From DATACN01 sp038215095 (GTDB lineage Bacteria > Actinomycetota > Thermoleophilia > Solirubrobacterales > Thermoleophilaceae), in contig JBBQRG010000013.1 in NCBI GenBank assembly GCA_038215095.1, forward strand, positions 1-45,325: 45,325 bases of DNA, written 5' to 3'. The translations under genes and the position numbers were made by a program. The notes under the pieces were generated by a model. The model was not told the DNA's origin. It did not search any database and saw nothing but the letters and a program-made list of their open reading frames with translations. Below, piece after piece: positions 23,493 through 30,471 of this stretch. Each line of letters begins with the position of its first letter. The first letter of the stretch is position 1.

Positions 23493-24437
23493 ATGGCGGC
23501 GTTCAGAGCGGGAGCGGCCCTGACCCTGGCCGCCCTCGCGGCGGGCTGCGGTGGCAGCGGCGCAGGCGACGGACCGCAGCCGATGACGGTGGCGCTCGAC
23601 TTCACGCCGAACGCCGTGCACGCGCCGATCTACGCCGCCGTGCGCAAGGGCTACGACCGCGACGCGGGGGTGCGGATACGCATACGCCCGCCCGGCTCCG
23701 CGCCCGATTCGCTGAAGCTGCTGGCGGCCGGAAAGGTGGACGTCGCCGTGCTCGACATCCACGACCTGGGCCTGGCCCGCGAGCGTGGACGCGACTTCGT
23801 GGGCGTCGGCGCGCTGGTGCAGCGCCCGCTCGCCGCGATCATCGCCCGCGCCGGGATCAGGCGTCCGCGCGACCTCGAGGGGCACCGCGTGGGCGTGTCC
23901 GGCCTGCCGTCGGACCCCGCCGTTCTGCGCGCCGTGATGTCCGACGACGGGGGCGATTACCGCAGGGTCCGCCAGGTCACGATCGGCTTCTCCGCCGTGC
24001 CCAGCCTGATCGACAAGCGTGTGGACGCGGTGCCGGCCTTCTGGAACGCGGAGGGCGTCGTGCTGAAGCAGCGCGGCGTCCCGGTCCGCGAGTTCCGCGT
24101 GGACGGCTACGGCGCCCCGCGCTACCCCGAGGTGGTCCTGATCGCCACCAGGAAGAGCCTGGAGCAGCGGCGCAAGTACGTGGACGCGGTGGTGAGCGCG
24201 GTCAAGCGCGGCACCGAGGACGTGCTGCGTCACCCTGAGGCGGCGGTCCGCGAGATCGCCCGCGCCGGGAGCGCCGACCCCGCTCTGGTGCGGGCGCAGC
24301 TGCGTGCGGTGGCGCCGGCTTTCAGCCCGCCGCTCGTGCTGCGGCGGCCCGCCCTCGATGCGTGGGCGCGCTGGGACGCGCGCTTCGGGATCCTGAAGCG
24401 CCGGCCCGACGTGGGCCGTGCCTTCGATCTGCGCTAG
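23493..24437 (+). CDS. NMT1/ThiY-like ABC substrate-binding lipoprotein
   Basis: A 314-residue exported protein with an N-terminal signal and lipobox (LAALAAGC, lipidated C19). The mature protein begins with VALDFTPNAVHAPIYAAVRKGYDRDAGVRI and continues KLLAAGKVDVAVLD, the pattern of the NMT1/ThiY family that binds pyrimidine (HMP) or related heteroaromatics or sulfonates. No permease or ATPase gene is adjacent, so the transporter must be completed elsewhere. It lies between fbiC (divergent) and an SDR (convergent, shared CTAG). The ligand is unknown. Confidence 0.82.
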   Translation: MAAFRAGAALTLAALAAGCGGSGAGDGPQPMTVALDFTPNAVHAPIYAAVRKGYDRDAGVRIRIRPPGSAPDSLKLLAAGKVDVAVLDIHDLGLARERGRDFVGVGALVQRPLAAIIARAGIRRPRDLEGHRVGVSGLPSDPAVLRAVMSDDGGDYRRVRQVTIGFSAVPSLIDKRVDAVPAFWNAEGVVLKQRGVPVREFRVDGYGAPRYPEVVLIATRKSLEQRRKYVDAVVSAVKRGTEDVLRHPEAAVREIARAGSADPALVRAQLRAVAPAFSPPLVLRRPALDAWARWDARFGILKRRPDVGRAFDLR

Positions 24438-25192
24438 CCGCCGAGCGTCCTGCGCACGATGCGCGGGAAGGTGTGTCGCAGCGCCGGCACGACCCCGTAC
24501 ACGCGCGGCACGTAGCGCTCGGCCTTGCCGCCAGGGCCCGCGTCCACGATGGCCTGGGCCGCCTTCTCGGGCTTGGACACGATCCAGCGGGTGAGCCAGA
24601 GCCCGGTGAGCTGCTTCTGCGGAAAGCCCTCGGTGGAAATGAAGCCCGGCAGCACGTTCCCGACGTGCACGCCGTTCGGCTTCTCCTCCAGGTAGAGCGC
24701 GTCGCTCCAGCCCGCCAGCGCGAACTTCGACGCCGAGTAGGCCCCCACCCCGGGGCGCCCGACCCGCCCGGCCGTCGAGGACACGTTTACGATCGCGCTC
24801 GGCGCGGAGGCGCGCAGCAGCGGCAGCAGCGCCTCGGTCAGGCGCAGCACGGCGTCGAAGTTGATCTCCATCGTGCGCCGCACGTTCTCGAAGCCGCCGT
24901 CCTCGTCGCCGAAGGAGGCGCGCCACGAGGCGCCGGCGTTGTTCACGAGCAGGTGCAGCGCCCCCTCCTGCTCCGCGCGCTCGCGCACCCGCGCGGGAGC
25001 ATCGGGCTCGGTGAGGTCGAGGGCCAGCGGCTCCGCGTCGCGGAGCTCGCCGGCCAGCTGCTCGAGCCGGTCGGCGCGGCGCGCCACCAGCAGCAGCTTC
25101 CAGCCGTCCTGGTCGAGGCGGCGAGCCGTGGCCTCGCCAATGCCCGACGAGGCGCCGGTGACGACCGCCAGCTTTCCGGCGCCGTCGCTCAC
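24434..25192 (-). CDS. short-chain dehydrogenase/reductase (DltE/YqjQ-like)
   Basis: A 252-residue SDR with TGASSGIGEATARRL, VARRADRLEQLAGEL, LLVNNAG, the Ser of NVSSTAGRVG, and Tyr-Lys in YSASKFALAGWS. The C-terminal region carries a conserved-looking PGFISTEGFPQ and a final basic LRHTFPRIVRRTLGG, as in membrane-associated SDRs. The substrate is not known. Its ATG overlaps the stop of the upstream 106-aa gene (ATGA), so they are coupled. Confidence 0.85.
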   Translation of the reverse strand: MSDGAGKLAVVTGASSGIGEATARRLDQDGWKLLLVARRADRLEQLAGELRDAEPLALDLTEPDAPARVRERAEQEGALHLLVNNAGASWRASFGDEDGGFENVRRTMEINFDAVLRLTEALLPLLRASAPSAIVNVSSTAGRVGRPGVGAYSASKFALAGWSDALYLEEKPNGVHVGNVLPGFISTEGFPQKQLTGLWLTRWIVSKPEKAAQAIVDAGPGGKAERYVPRVYGVVPALRHTFPRIVRRTLGG

Positions 25193-25509
25193 GCGAGCAT
25201 CGAGTCCACGAGCTGGGCGCCCTCGCGCGCCATGCGCGAGCGCGGCACCACCCTGGTGACTCCGGCCGCCTCGGCCGCCTCGCGCACGTCCTGCTCGACA
25301 TGCGAGTAGAAGGCGAGCGTCGGCACGCCGTCGGGCAGGCCCTCGAGGCGCCGCTCGTGCTCGCTCGTCAGGTCGATCACCAGCAGCTCCGCGTCCGCCG
25401 CGGCCGCCGGTTCAGGTACGACCCGCACGTCGTGGCCGGCGGCCCGCAGCGACCCTTCGACCTTTGAGCCGAAGAGCAGGTCCGGACAGAGCAGCGCGAC
25501 CCTCGCCAC
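25189..25509 (-). CDS. small alpha/beta protein resembling a receiver domain without phospho-site
   Basis: A 106-residue protein with alternating strands and helices (ARVALLCPDLLFGSKVEGSLRAAGHDV, AELLVIDLTSE, VPTLAFYSHVEQDV, GVTRVVPRSRM), the general order of a response-regulator receiver fold. The normal acidic pocket and phosphorylated Asp pattern are not convincing: ID is at the third strand but the early acidic pair is missing. It is more likely a receiver-like pseudo-domain or an unrelated small protein. It starts at GTG and is coupled to the following SDR through ATGA. Confidence 0.6.
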   Translation of the reverse strand: MARVALLCPDLLFGSKVEGSLRAAGHDVRVVPEPAAAADAELLVIDLTSEHERRLEGLPDGVPTLAFYSHVEQDVREAAEAAGVTRVVPRSRMAREGAQLVDSMLA

Positions 25510-25519
25510 CGCCGCATCC

Positions 25520-25882
25520 TCACTGCACGCGCCGTTTGCGGAACTCCTGGCGCACCGACTCGGGCCGGCCCCACATCTGCGTGACCTCGACGCGGCCGGA
25601 GCGCACCTCGCGCGGGACGAGCTCGCCCTCGATGCCCTGGTCGTCGAGCAGGGCCAGCGTGCCGCGCACGGTGGGCGCCGAGGCCGCGTGGCCGAAGTCG
25701 TGCGCCACGCGCAGGCGCCAGTGCCAGTCGTGCTTGGAGTACGGCATCGCGTTGATCTGCGTCAGCAGGGTGGCCGCCTCGATGTAGCGCAGCTCGTCAG
25801 CGATGCGCAAATCGAGCTCGATGCCCGACCAGTCGGGCGGCAGGGTCTCGACCACCGCCTGGAAGTCCTCCGCGAGCGCCAC
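25520..25882 (-). CDS. hypothetical protein, 120 aa
   Basis: A soluble protein with two aromatic-rich stretches (LRYIEAATLLTQINAMPYSKHDWHW and VTQMWGRPESVRQEF) and no recognised domain. The conserved-looking core HDWHWRLRVAHDFGHAA has four histidines and could bind a metal, but this is speculation. It begins at GTG seven bases after TAAGCT and is followed ten bases later by the receiver-like gene; it probably heads the three-gene operon with the SDR. Confidence 0.6.
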   Translation of the reverse strand: MALAEDFQAVVETLPPDWSGIELDLRIADELRYIEAATLLTQINAMPYSKHDWHWRLRVAHDFGHAASAPTVRGTLALLDDQGIEGELVPREVRSGRVEVTQMWGRPESVRQEFRKRRVQ

Positions 25883-25889
25883 GGCCCGC

Positions 25890-25895
25890 AGCTTA
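25890..25895 (-). promoter_or_regulatory. candidate -10 element of the 120-aa gene operon
   Basis: Minus-strand TAAGCT, exactly seven bases before the GTG at 25882. It sits one base downstream, in plus coordinates before, of the mntH stop. Confidence 0.45.
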
Positions 25896-25896
25896 T

Positions 25897-27201
25897 TTAT
25901 CCGACGAAGGTGCGGTAGATCAGGAACACGTTGAGGGCGATGATCAGCCCCGCCACGCCCACCGCCGCCGCCGTGGTCTGCGCGCGGTTCACGAGCGCCC
26001 CCATCAGCTCGCGCGTGCGGGTGAGCATTACCAGCGGGATCAGGGCGAACGGGATGCCGAACGAGAGCACCACCTGGCTAGCGACCAGCGCCTTGGTGGG
26101 GTTCGTGCCGATCGCCAGCACCACGAGCGCCGGGATCATCGTCACGAGCCGCCGCACCATCAGCGGGATCGAGCGCCGGATGAAGCCCTGCATGACCACC
26201 TGGCCGGCGTAGGTACCCACGCTCGAGCTGGACAGGCCCGATGCCAGCAGCGCCAGCCCGAAGGCCACCGCGGCCCCGCTGCCGAGCTTCAGCTCGAAGC
26301 CCTTGTGCGCCTCCTCGATCGTCTCCACATGGAGCTGCCCGTGGAAGAGCTTCGCGGCGACGATCAGCATCGACATGTTCACGAGCCCGGCCACGCCCAT
26401 CGCGATCAGCACGTCGAGCCGCTGGAAGCGCAGCAGCTCCTGCCGCTCGCCGTCGTCGCGCGCTCGCACCCGGTGCTGGGTGAGCGCCGAGTGCAGGTAG
26501 ATCACGTGCGGCATCACGGTGGCGCCGAGGATGCCGGTGGCGATCAGCACGCTCCCCGAGCCCTGGAACCCGGGCACGAAGCCGCCGGCGATCGCGCCGG
26601 GGTCGGCGCCCGCGTTCAGCATTTCGTAGATGAAGCCCAGCAGGATCACGCCGAGCAGGCCGGCGATCGTGGTCTCGAAGCGCCGGTAGCCCTTCGCCTG
26701 GAGTGCGAGGATGGCGAACGCCACCACGGCCGTGATCAGGCCGGCGGCGAAGAGCGGCACGCCGAAGAGGATGTTCAGTGCGATCGCAGCTCCCACGAAC
26801 TCGGCGAGGTCGGTGGCCATCGCGATCAGCTCGGCCTGAACCCAGAGCCCCGCCGACACCGGGCGCGGGAAGCGCTCGCGGCAGAGCTCGGGCAGGTTGC
26901 GGCCGGTGGCGATGCCGACCTTCGCCGACAGGTACTGGATTAGCATCGCCATCAGGTTGGCCCCGAGGATCACCCAGAGCAGCAGGTAGCCGTACTTGGC
27001 ACCGCCGGCGATGTTGGTGGCGAAGTTGCCAGGGTCCACGTAGGCCACGGCGGCCACGAACGCCGGCCCCAGCAGGGCGAGCGTGGAACGCCAGCCGCCG
27101 AGGGCGCGCAGCTGCTGAAGCTGACTCGGACCGAGTCCCGCGGCCGGCGCACCGGGGCGGGGATCGGGGATCGTGGCCGCGTCGGCCATGCCCTCGCTCA
27201 C
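25897..27201 (-). CDS. mntH: Nramp-family Mn2+/Fe2+ transporter
   Basis: A 434-residue, about 11-helix divalent metal:proton symporter. The helix-1 metal site DPGNFATN (D56-N59) and the helix-6 motif MPHVIYLHS are both present. It imports Mn2+ (and Fe2+) across the cytoplasmic membrane. Its GTG start overlaps the stop of the DtxR-family regulator gene as GTGA; an ATG at 27189 is an alternative start. Regulator and transporter in one coupled operon imply metal-dependent control. Confidence 0.93.
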   Translation of the reverse strand: MSEGMADAATIPDPRPGAPAAGLGPSQLQQLRALGGWRSTLALLGPAFVAAVAYVDPGNFATNIAGGAKYGYLLLWVILGANLMAMLIQYLSAKVGIATGRNLPELCRERFPRPVSAGLWVQAELIAMATDLAEFVGAAIALNILFGVPLFAAGLITAVVAFAILALQAKGYRRFETTIAGLLGVILLGFIYEMLNAGADPGAIAGGFVPGFQGSGSVLIATGILGATVMPHVIYLHSALTQHRVRARDDGERQELLRFQRLDVLIAMGVAGLVNMSMLIVAAKLFHGQLHVETIEEAHKGFELKLGSGAAVAFGLALLASGLSSSSVGTYAGQVVMQGFIRRSIPLMVRRLVTMIPALVVLAIGTNPTKALVASQVVLSFGIPFALIPLVMLTRTRELMGALVNRAQTTAAAVGVAGLIIALNVFLIYRTFVG

Positions 27202-27854
27202 GCTCCGGTCTCCGTCCTCATCGCGCCTGCCAGCGCTCCGCCGAACACGTGCTCCTCGTCGCCGAAGCGCACCGACAGCGGGCCGTCGAAGGGCTGCCTG
27301 TCGGTGACCTCGAAGCGGTCGCCGGGCGTGATGCCGCGCTGGGAGAGGTAGCGGAGCATGGCCGGATCCGAGTCGGAGACGCGCACCAATGTCCCGACGT
27401 CGCCCGGCTCGAGCTCGGCCAGCGAGCGCGTGGGGCGCTCCTCGATCTGGCCCTCGGGCGTGGGGATCGGGTCACCGTGCGGGTCGCGCTTGGGGTTGCC
27501 GAGCGCTGTCGCGATCAACTCGGACAGCTGCGGCGAGATGGCGTGCTCGAGCACCTCGGCCTCCTCGTGCACCCGGTCCCACGGCATGCCTAGCGCCTGC
27601 GCCAGGTAGAGCTCGATCAGCCGGTGGTGGCGGATGACCTCGAGCGCCACGCGCTCGCCCGCGTCGGTCAGCGTGACCTCGCGGTAGGGGCGGTGAACGA
27701 CGAGCCCGAGCGACTCGAGCCGCTTGACCATCGCCGAAGCCGACGCCGGCGACACGCCCAGGCGCTCCGCGATCGCGGAGTTCGAGGCCTCGCCGCCGAT
27801 CGAGTAGATCGCCTTCGCGTAGTCCTGCACCGCAACAGAGACCTCACTGATCAC
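27198..27854 (-). CDS. mntR: DtxR/MntR-family metal-dependent repressor with FeoA-like C-terminal domain
   Basis: A 218-residue DtxR-family repressor. The winged helix is at residues 1-60 (VQDYAKAIYSIGGEASNSAIAERLGVSPASASAMVKRLESLGLV). The metal-binding dimerisation domain follows (VTLTDAGERVALEVIRHHRLIELYLAQALGMPWDRVHEEAEVLEHAI). A C-terminal FeoA/SH3-like domain ends it (ELEPGDVGTLVRVSDSDPAMLRYLSQRGITPGDRFEV). Context with mntH suggests manganese sensing. The GTG start is chosen because ISEVSVAVQDY is the expected beginning. It likely represses itself and mntH through the ATTGAA/TTCAAT repeat upstream. Symbol by context. Confidence 0.9.
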   Translation of the reverse strand: MISEVSVAVQDYAKAIYSIGGEASNSAIAERLGVSPASASAMVKRLESLGLVVHRPYREVTLTDAGERVALEVIRHHRLIELYLAQALGMPWDRVHEEAEVLEHAISPQLSELIATALGNPKRDPHGDPIPTPEGQIEERPTRSLAELEPGDVGTLVRVSDSDPAMLRYLSQRGITPGDRFEVTDRQPFDGPLSVRFGDEEHVFGGALAGAMRTETGA

Positions 27855-27860
27855 GCCCCC

Positions 27861-27878
27861 ATTGAACCACAATTCAAT
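27861..27878. promoter_or_regulatory. probable MntR operator
   Basis: An 18-bp inverted repeat (ATTGAA, six bases, TTCAAT) lies seven bases before the mntR GTG and within its likely transcription start region, where a minus-strand TAGCCT -10 element lies at 27886-27881. The AT-rich palindrome is unusual in this GC-rich window. Confidence 0.55.
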
Positions 27879-27929
27879 CGAGGCTAAAAATCTATTGTGT
27901 GACGGCGAAGAGACCGCGCGAGCCGCACG

Positions 27930-27935
27930 TACAAT
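27930..27935 (+). promoter_or_regulatory. candidate -10 element of ygfZ
   Basis: TACAAT, the closest match to the TATAAT consensus in this set, exactly seven bases before the GTG at 27943, with no Shine-Dalgarno site. Confidence 0.55.
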
Positions 27936-27942
27936 CGATCGC

Positions 27943-28869
27943 GTGATCGCAAGCGCCGAATACGAGCTGCTCACCGGCTCCGCCGGCCTGGTCGAGCGCG
28001 ACGGCCGCGGCAAGCTCGTGCTGCGCGGCGGCGAGGCGGTGGACTTCCTCCAGGGCCAGGTCACGAACGACGTCGAGTCGCTCGCCCCCGGGCAGGGCTG
28101 CTACGCGGCGCTGCTCAACCACAAGGGCAAGTTCCGCTCCGACATGAGGCTGCTGCGCGGCGAGGACTTCGTCTGGCTCGACACCGAGCCGGTCGGCCAC
28201 CGGCCGCTGGCGTACACGGTTGAGACCTACAGCCTGGGGCGTGACGTGAGCTGGGAGGACGTCAGCGACACGCGCACGATCCTCTCGCTGCTGGGCCCCG
28301 CCGCACGCGACCAGCTCGACGTGGCGCCACCCGAGGAGGAGCACGCCTTCGTGGAGGGCGAGCACGGCTTATACGTGGCCACCGACCTGGGCGTCGACGT
28401 GATCTGCGCCGCCGCCGACGCGGAGGGCGTGCGTCAGGCGCTTGGAGTCGAAGCCGTGCCCGAGGAGGCGGCCGAGTGCCTTCGCATCGAGTCCGGGCGC
28501 CCGCGGCTCGGCTACGACATGGACGGCGACACGATCCCGCAGGAGGCCGGCGTGAACGAGCGCGCCGTGAGCTTCACCAAGGGCTGCTACGTGGGCCAAG
28601 AGACCGTCGCGCGGCTGCACTACAAGGGCAAGCCGAACCGCCACCTGCGCGGGCTGAAGCTGTCCGAGCCCGCCGAGCGCGGCGCCGAGGTCAGCCTCGG
28701 CGAGAAGGTGGTCGGCCGCGTCGGCTCAGCCTGCGTCTCCCCCAGCTTCGGCCCGATCGCGCTTGCGCTCGTGCGCCGCGAGGCCGCGCCCGGCGACACC
28801 GTCAGCGTGGGTGAACGGGACGGCGAGCAATCGCCTGCAGAGGTCGTGGACCTCCCCTTCGCCGGATAG
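27943..28869 (+). CDS. ygfZ: folate-binding YgfZ/GcvT-fold protein (Fe-S cluster repair)
   Basis: A 308-residue tetrahydrofolate-binding GcvT-fold protein. The YgfZ signature KGCYVGQETVARLHYKG is intact. The N-terminal region (LVLRGGEAVDFLQGQVTNDVESL) and the RIESGRPRLGYDMDGDTIPQEAG block also match. YgfZ supports assembly or repair of some Fe-S enzymes. It is divergent from mntR-mntH. GTG 27943 is preferred to the longer frame from 27862, which runs through the promoter and operator. Confidence 0.9.
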   Translation: MIASAEYELLTGSAGLVERDGRGKLVLRGGEAVDFLQGQVTNDVESLAPGQGCYAALLNHKGKFRSDMRLLRGEDFVWLDTEPVGHRPLAYTVETYSLGRDVSWEDVSDTRTILSLLGPAARDQLDVAPPEEEHAFVEGEHGLYVATDLGVDVICAAADAEGVRQALGVEAVPEEAAECLRIESGRPRLGYDMDGDTIPQEAGVNERAVSFTKGCYVGQETVARLHYKGKPNRHLRGLKLSEPAERGAEVSLGEKVVGRVGSACVSPSFGPIALALVRREAAPGDTVSVGERDGEQSPAEVVDLPFAG

Positions 28870-28872
28870 CAT
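28867..28872 (+). promoter_or_regulatory. candidate -10 element of the acyltransferase gene, built on the ygfZ stop codon
   Basis: TAGCAT includes the ygfZ TAG stop codon as its first three bases and lies six bases before the GTG at 28879. The acyltransferase could therefore be transcribed independently as a leaderless mRNA. Confidence 0.4.
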
Positions 28873-28878
28873 CGCCCC

Positions 28879-29907
28879 GTGGCCACGCGGGCGGATACGG
28901 GGAGGCAGCGCCGGCGACGCGCTCCCGCCCGCGGGAGCCTCAGCGGGGACAGCCCCCTGCTCGGCGGACCGCTGACCACGGAGGCGGGAGCGGAGGAGCC
29001 ACGCTCCGCGCTGCCGGAGTTCGATCCGCGCGGCGGCGAGCTCGACCTGCCGCGCCAGCCCGCCAGGCCCGCCGAGCCCGACCCGCGCGAGCTGCGGCGT
29101 TTGATCGGCGCGCCCGACCCCGGCCGCGAGGTCGACGACTGGGGCCGCTCGCAGCGCGTGTTCGACCTGGTCTCGCCGCTGCTCGACTTCTACTACCGCT
29201 ACTGGTTCCGCGCCGAGATAGAGGGCATCGAGAACGTGCCGGCCGAGGGCGGCGCCCTGCTCGTGAGCAACCACTCCGGCGCGCTGCCGCCCGACGCGCC
29301 GATGATCATGCAGGCGATCCGCCACGAGCACGAGCAGCCGCGGCCCGTCTACATGCTCGGCGAGCACTGGTTCAAGGGCTACCCCGGCGTCGGCCTCATG
29401 GCGAACAAGATCGGGCTGGTGCCCGCGCACCCCGCCAACGCCCAGCGCCTGCTGCGCGACGAGCAGCGCCTGGCACTCGTGTTCCCTGAAGGGCAGAAGG
29501 GCTCGCGCAAGCTCTACTGGCAGCGCTACCGGCTGCGCCGCTTCGGCCGCGGCGGCTTCGTGCGCACCGCGATGCGCGCCGGCGTTCCGATCGTGCCGAT
29601 CGCCGTGATCGGCGCCGAGGAGGCCATGCCGATCTTCGCGCACGTGCCGCTGCTCCAGCGCCTGACCGGGCTGATCTACTTCCCGATCAACCACGCCTTC
29701 CCGCATTTCGGCCTCGCCGCGGGCGCCATGTACCTGCCTGCCAAGTTCAAGATCCACTTCCTCGAGCCGGTCGACCTGAGCGCCTACGGGCCCGAGGACG
29801 CCGGCGACGTCTCCCTCGTTCAGACCCTCGCCGAGGACATCCGCGCGCGCATCCAGCGCGAGCTCGACTCGCTGCTCTCCTCGCGAAAATCGGTCTGGTT
29901 CGGTTAG
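28879..29907 (+). CDS. lysophospholipid acyltransferase-family protein (PlsC-like)
   Basis: A 342-residue acyltransferase. The first ~95 residues are polar and low-complexity. The catalytic NHx5D block is NHSGALPPD, followed by the LVFPEGQKGS block and the GVPIVPIAVIGAEE segment. Family members acylate lysophosphatidic acid or related glycerol lipids at the membrane. The exact acceptor cannot be given. It starts at GTG nine bases after the ygfZ stop and could be cotranscribed with it. Confidence 0.85.
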   Translation: MATRADTGRQRRRRAPARGSLSGDSPLLGGPLTTEAGAEEPRSALPEFDPRGGELDLPRQPARPAEPDPRELRRLIGAPDPGREVDDWGRSQRVFDLVSPLLDFYYRYWFRAEIEGIENVPAEGGALLVSNHSGALPPDAPMIMQAIRHEHEQPRPVYMLGEHWFKGYPGVGLMANKIGLVPAHPANAQRLLRDEQRLALVFPEGQKGSRKLYWQRYRLRRFGRGGFVRTAMRAGVPIVPIAVIGAEEAMPIFAHVPLLQRLTGLIYFPINHAFPHFGLAAGAMYLPAKFKIHFLEPVDLSAYGPEDAGDVSLVQTLAEDIRARIQRELDSLLSSRKSVWFG

Positions 29908-29922
29908 GGTGGCGTCAGGGGG

Positions 29923-30363
29923 ATGAGGGTCTCAAGGAAGACGCGCGTGACTCGCCGCGCCGCCATGTTCCTCTTGGCGGTGGCGCTGAGCGCGGCCACG
30001 GGATGCGGCGGAAAGGACTTCGCCAACCGTCCGCGGCCGCCCACAACGATCGACCTGAGCGGCGTGATCCAGAGCAACAAGGTCACGATCTCGCCCGCCA
30101 AGGTCGGCGCCGGCGCCGTGGAGATCACGATCTCCAACCAGACGCAGCAGGCCCACACGATCACGCTCGAGGGCCAGTCGATCCGCGAGCGCGTCGGGCC
30201 GGTGAACCCGCTCGACACGGCCACGATCCAGAAGACGCTCCAGCCGGGCAGCTACACCGTGAAGGCCGGCTCGACAGCGGCCGTCGCGCGCGAGATCAAG
30301 CCCGCGCGCCTCACCATCGGCAAGGCACGTTCGAACTCCTCGAACGACGTACTGCAGCCCTAG
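29923..30363 (+). CDS. small lipoprotein with cupredoxin-like domain
   Basis: A 146-residue exported lipoprotein. A basic N-region and hydrophobic core end in LSAATGC, with C28 the likely lipidated residue. The mature part (VTISPAKVGAGAVEITISNQTQQAHTITLEGQ ... LQPGSYTVKAGS) is beta-rich and resembles a cupredoxin fold, but the usual copper-binding Cys/Met loop is not evident. Function is unknown. It ends at the left side of the long inverted repeat 30365-30462. Confidence 0.7.
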   Translation: MRVSRKTRVTRRAAMFLLAVALSAATGCGGKDFANRPRPPTTIDLSGVIQSNKVTISPAKVGAGAVEITISNQTQQAHTITLEGQSIRERVGPVNPLDTATIQKTLQPGSYTVKAGSTAAVAREIKPARLTIGKARSNSSNDVLQP

Positions 30364-30364
30364 C

Positions 30365-30462
30365 TCCGGCGCAAGAGCCATCGTCGGCCGGCGTCATCGA
30401 GTCTCGCCTTGCCCAGCAAGGCTTCGACCTGCTTCCTTGGCCGACGGGCCTCTTGCGCCGGA
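30365..30462. ncRNA. 98-nt imperfect hairpin between convergent genes (terminator or structured RNA)
   Basis: TCCGGCGCAAGAG 30365-30377 pairs perfectly with CTCTTGCGCCGGA 30450-30462. Inside, CGTCGGCC 30382-30389 pairs with GGCCGACG 30439-30446, and GCCTTGC 30406-30412 with GCAAGGC 30416-30422 around a 3-base loop. The structure fills almost the whole gap between the lipoprotein gene and the convergent nuclease-fold gene. Neither side has a U-tract. It resembles the 10693-10779 rod in size and setting but not in sequence. Confidence 0.5.
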
Positions 30463-30471
30463 CCGGTGCGT

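Noticed and set aside
23455..23493. TPP riboswitch upstream of the NMT1/ThiY-like gene
   Set aside because: The divergent region is 37 bases long and holds only two back-to-back -10 elements.
21024..25301. A 1425-codon open frame on the minus strand spanning fbiC, the lipoprotein and the SDR
   Set aside because: It runs across several well-supported genes in other frames. Its product is dominated by Arg, Ala and Gly, the mark of a shadow frame in GC-rich DNA.
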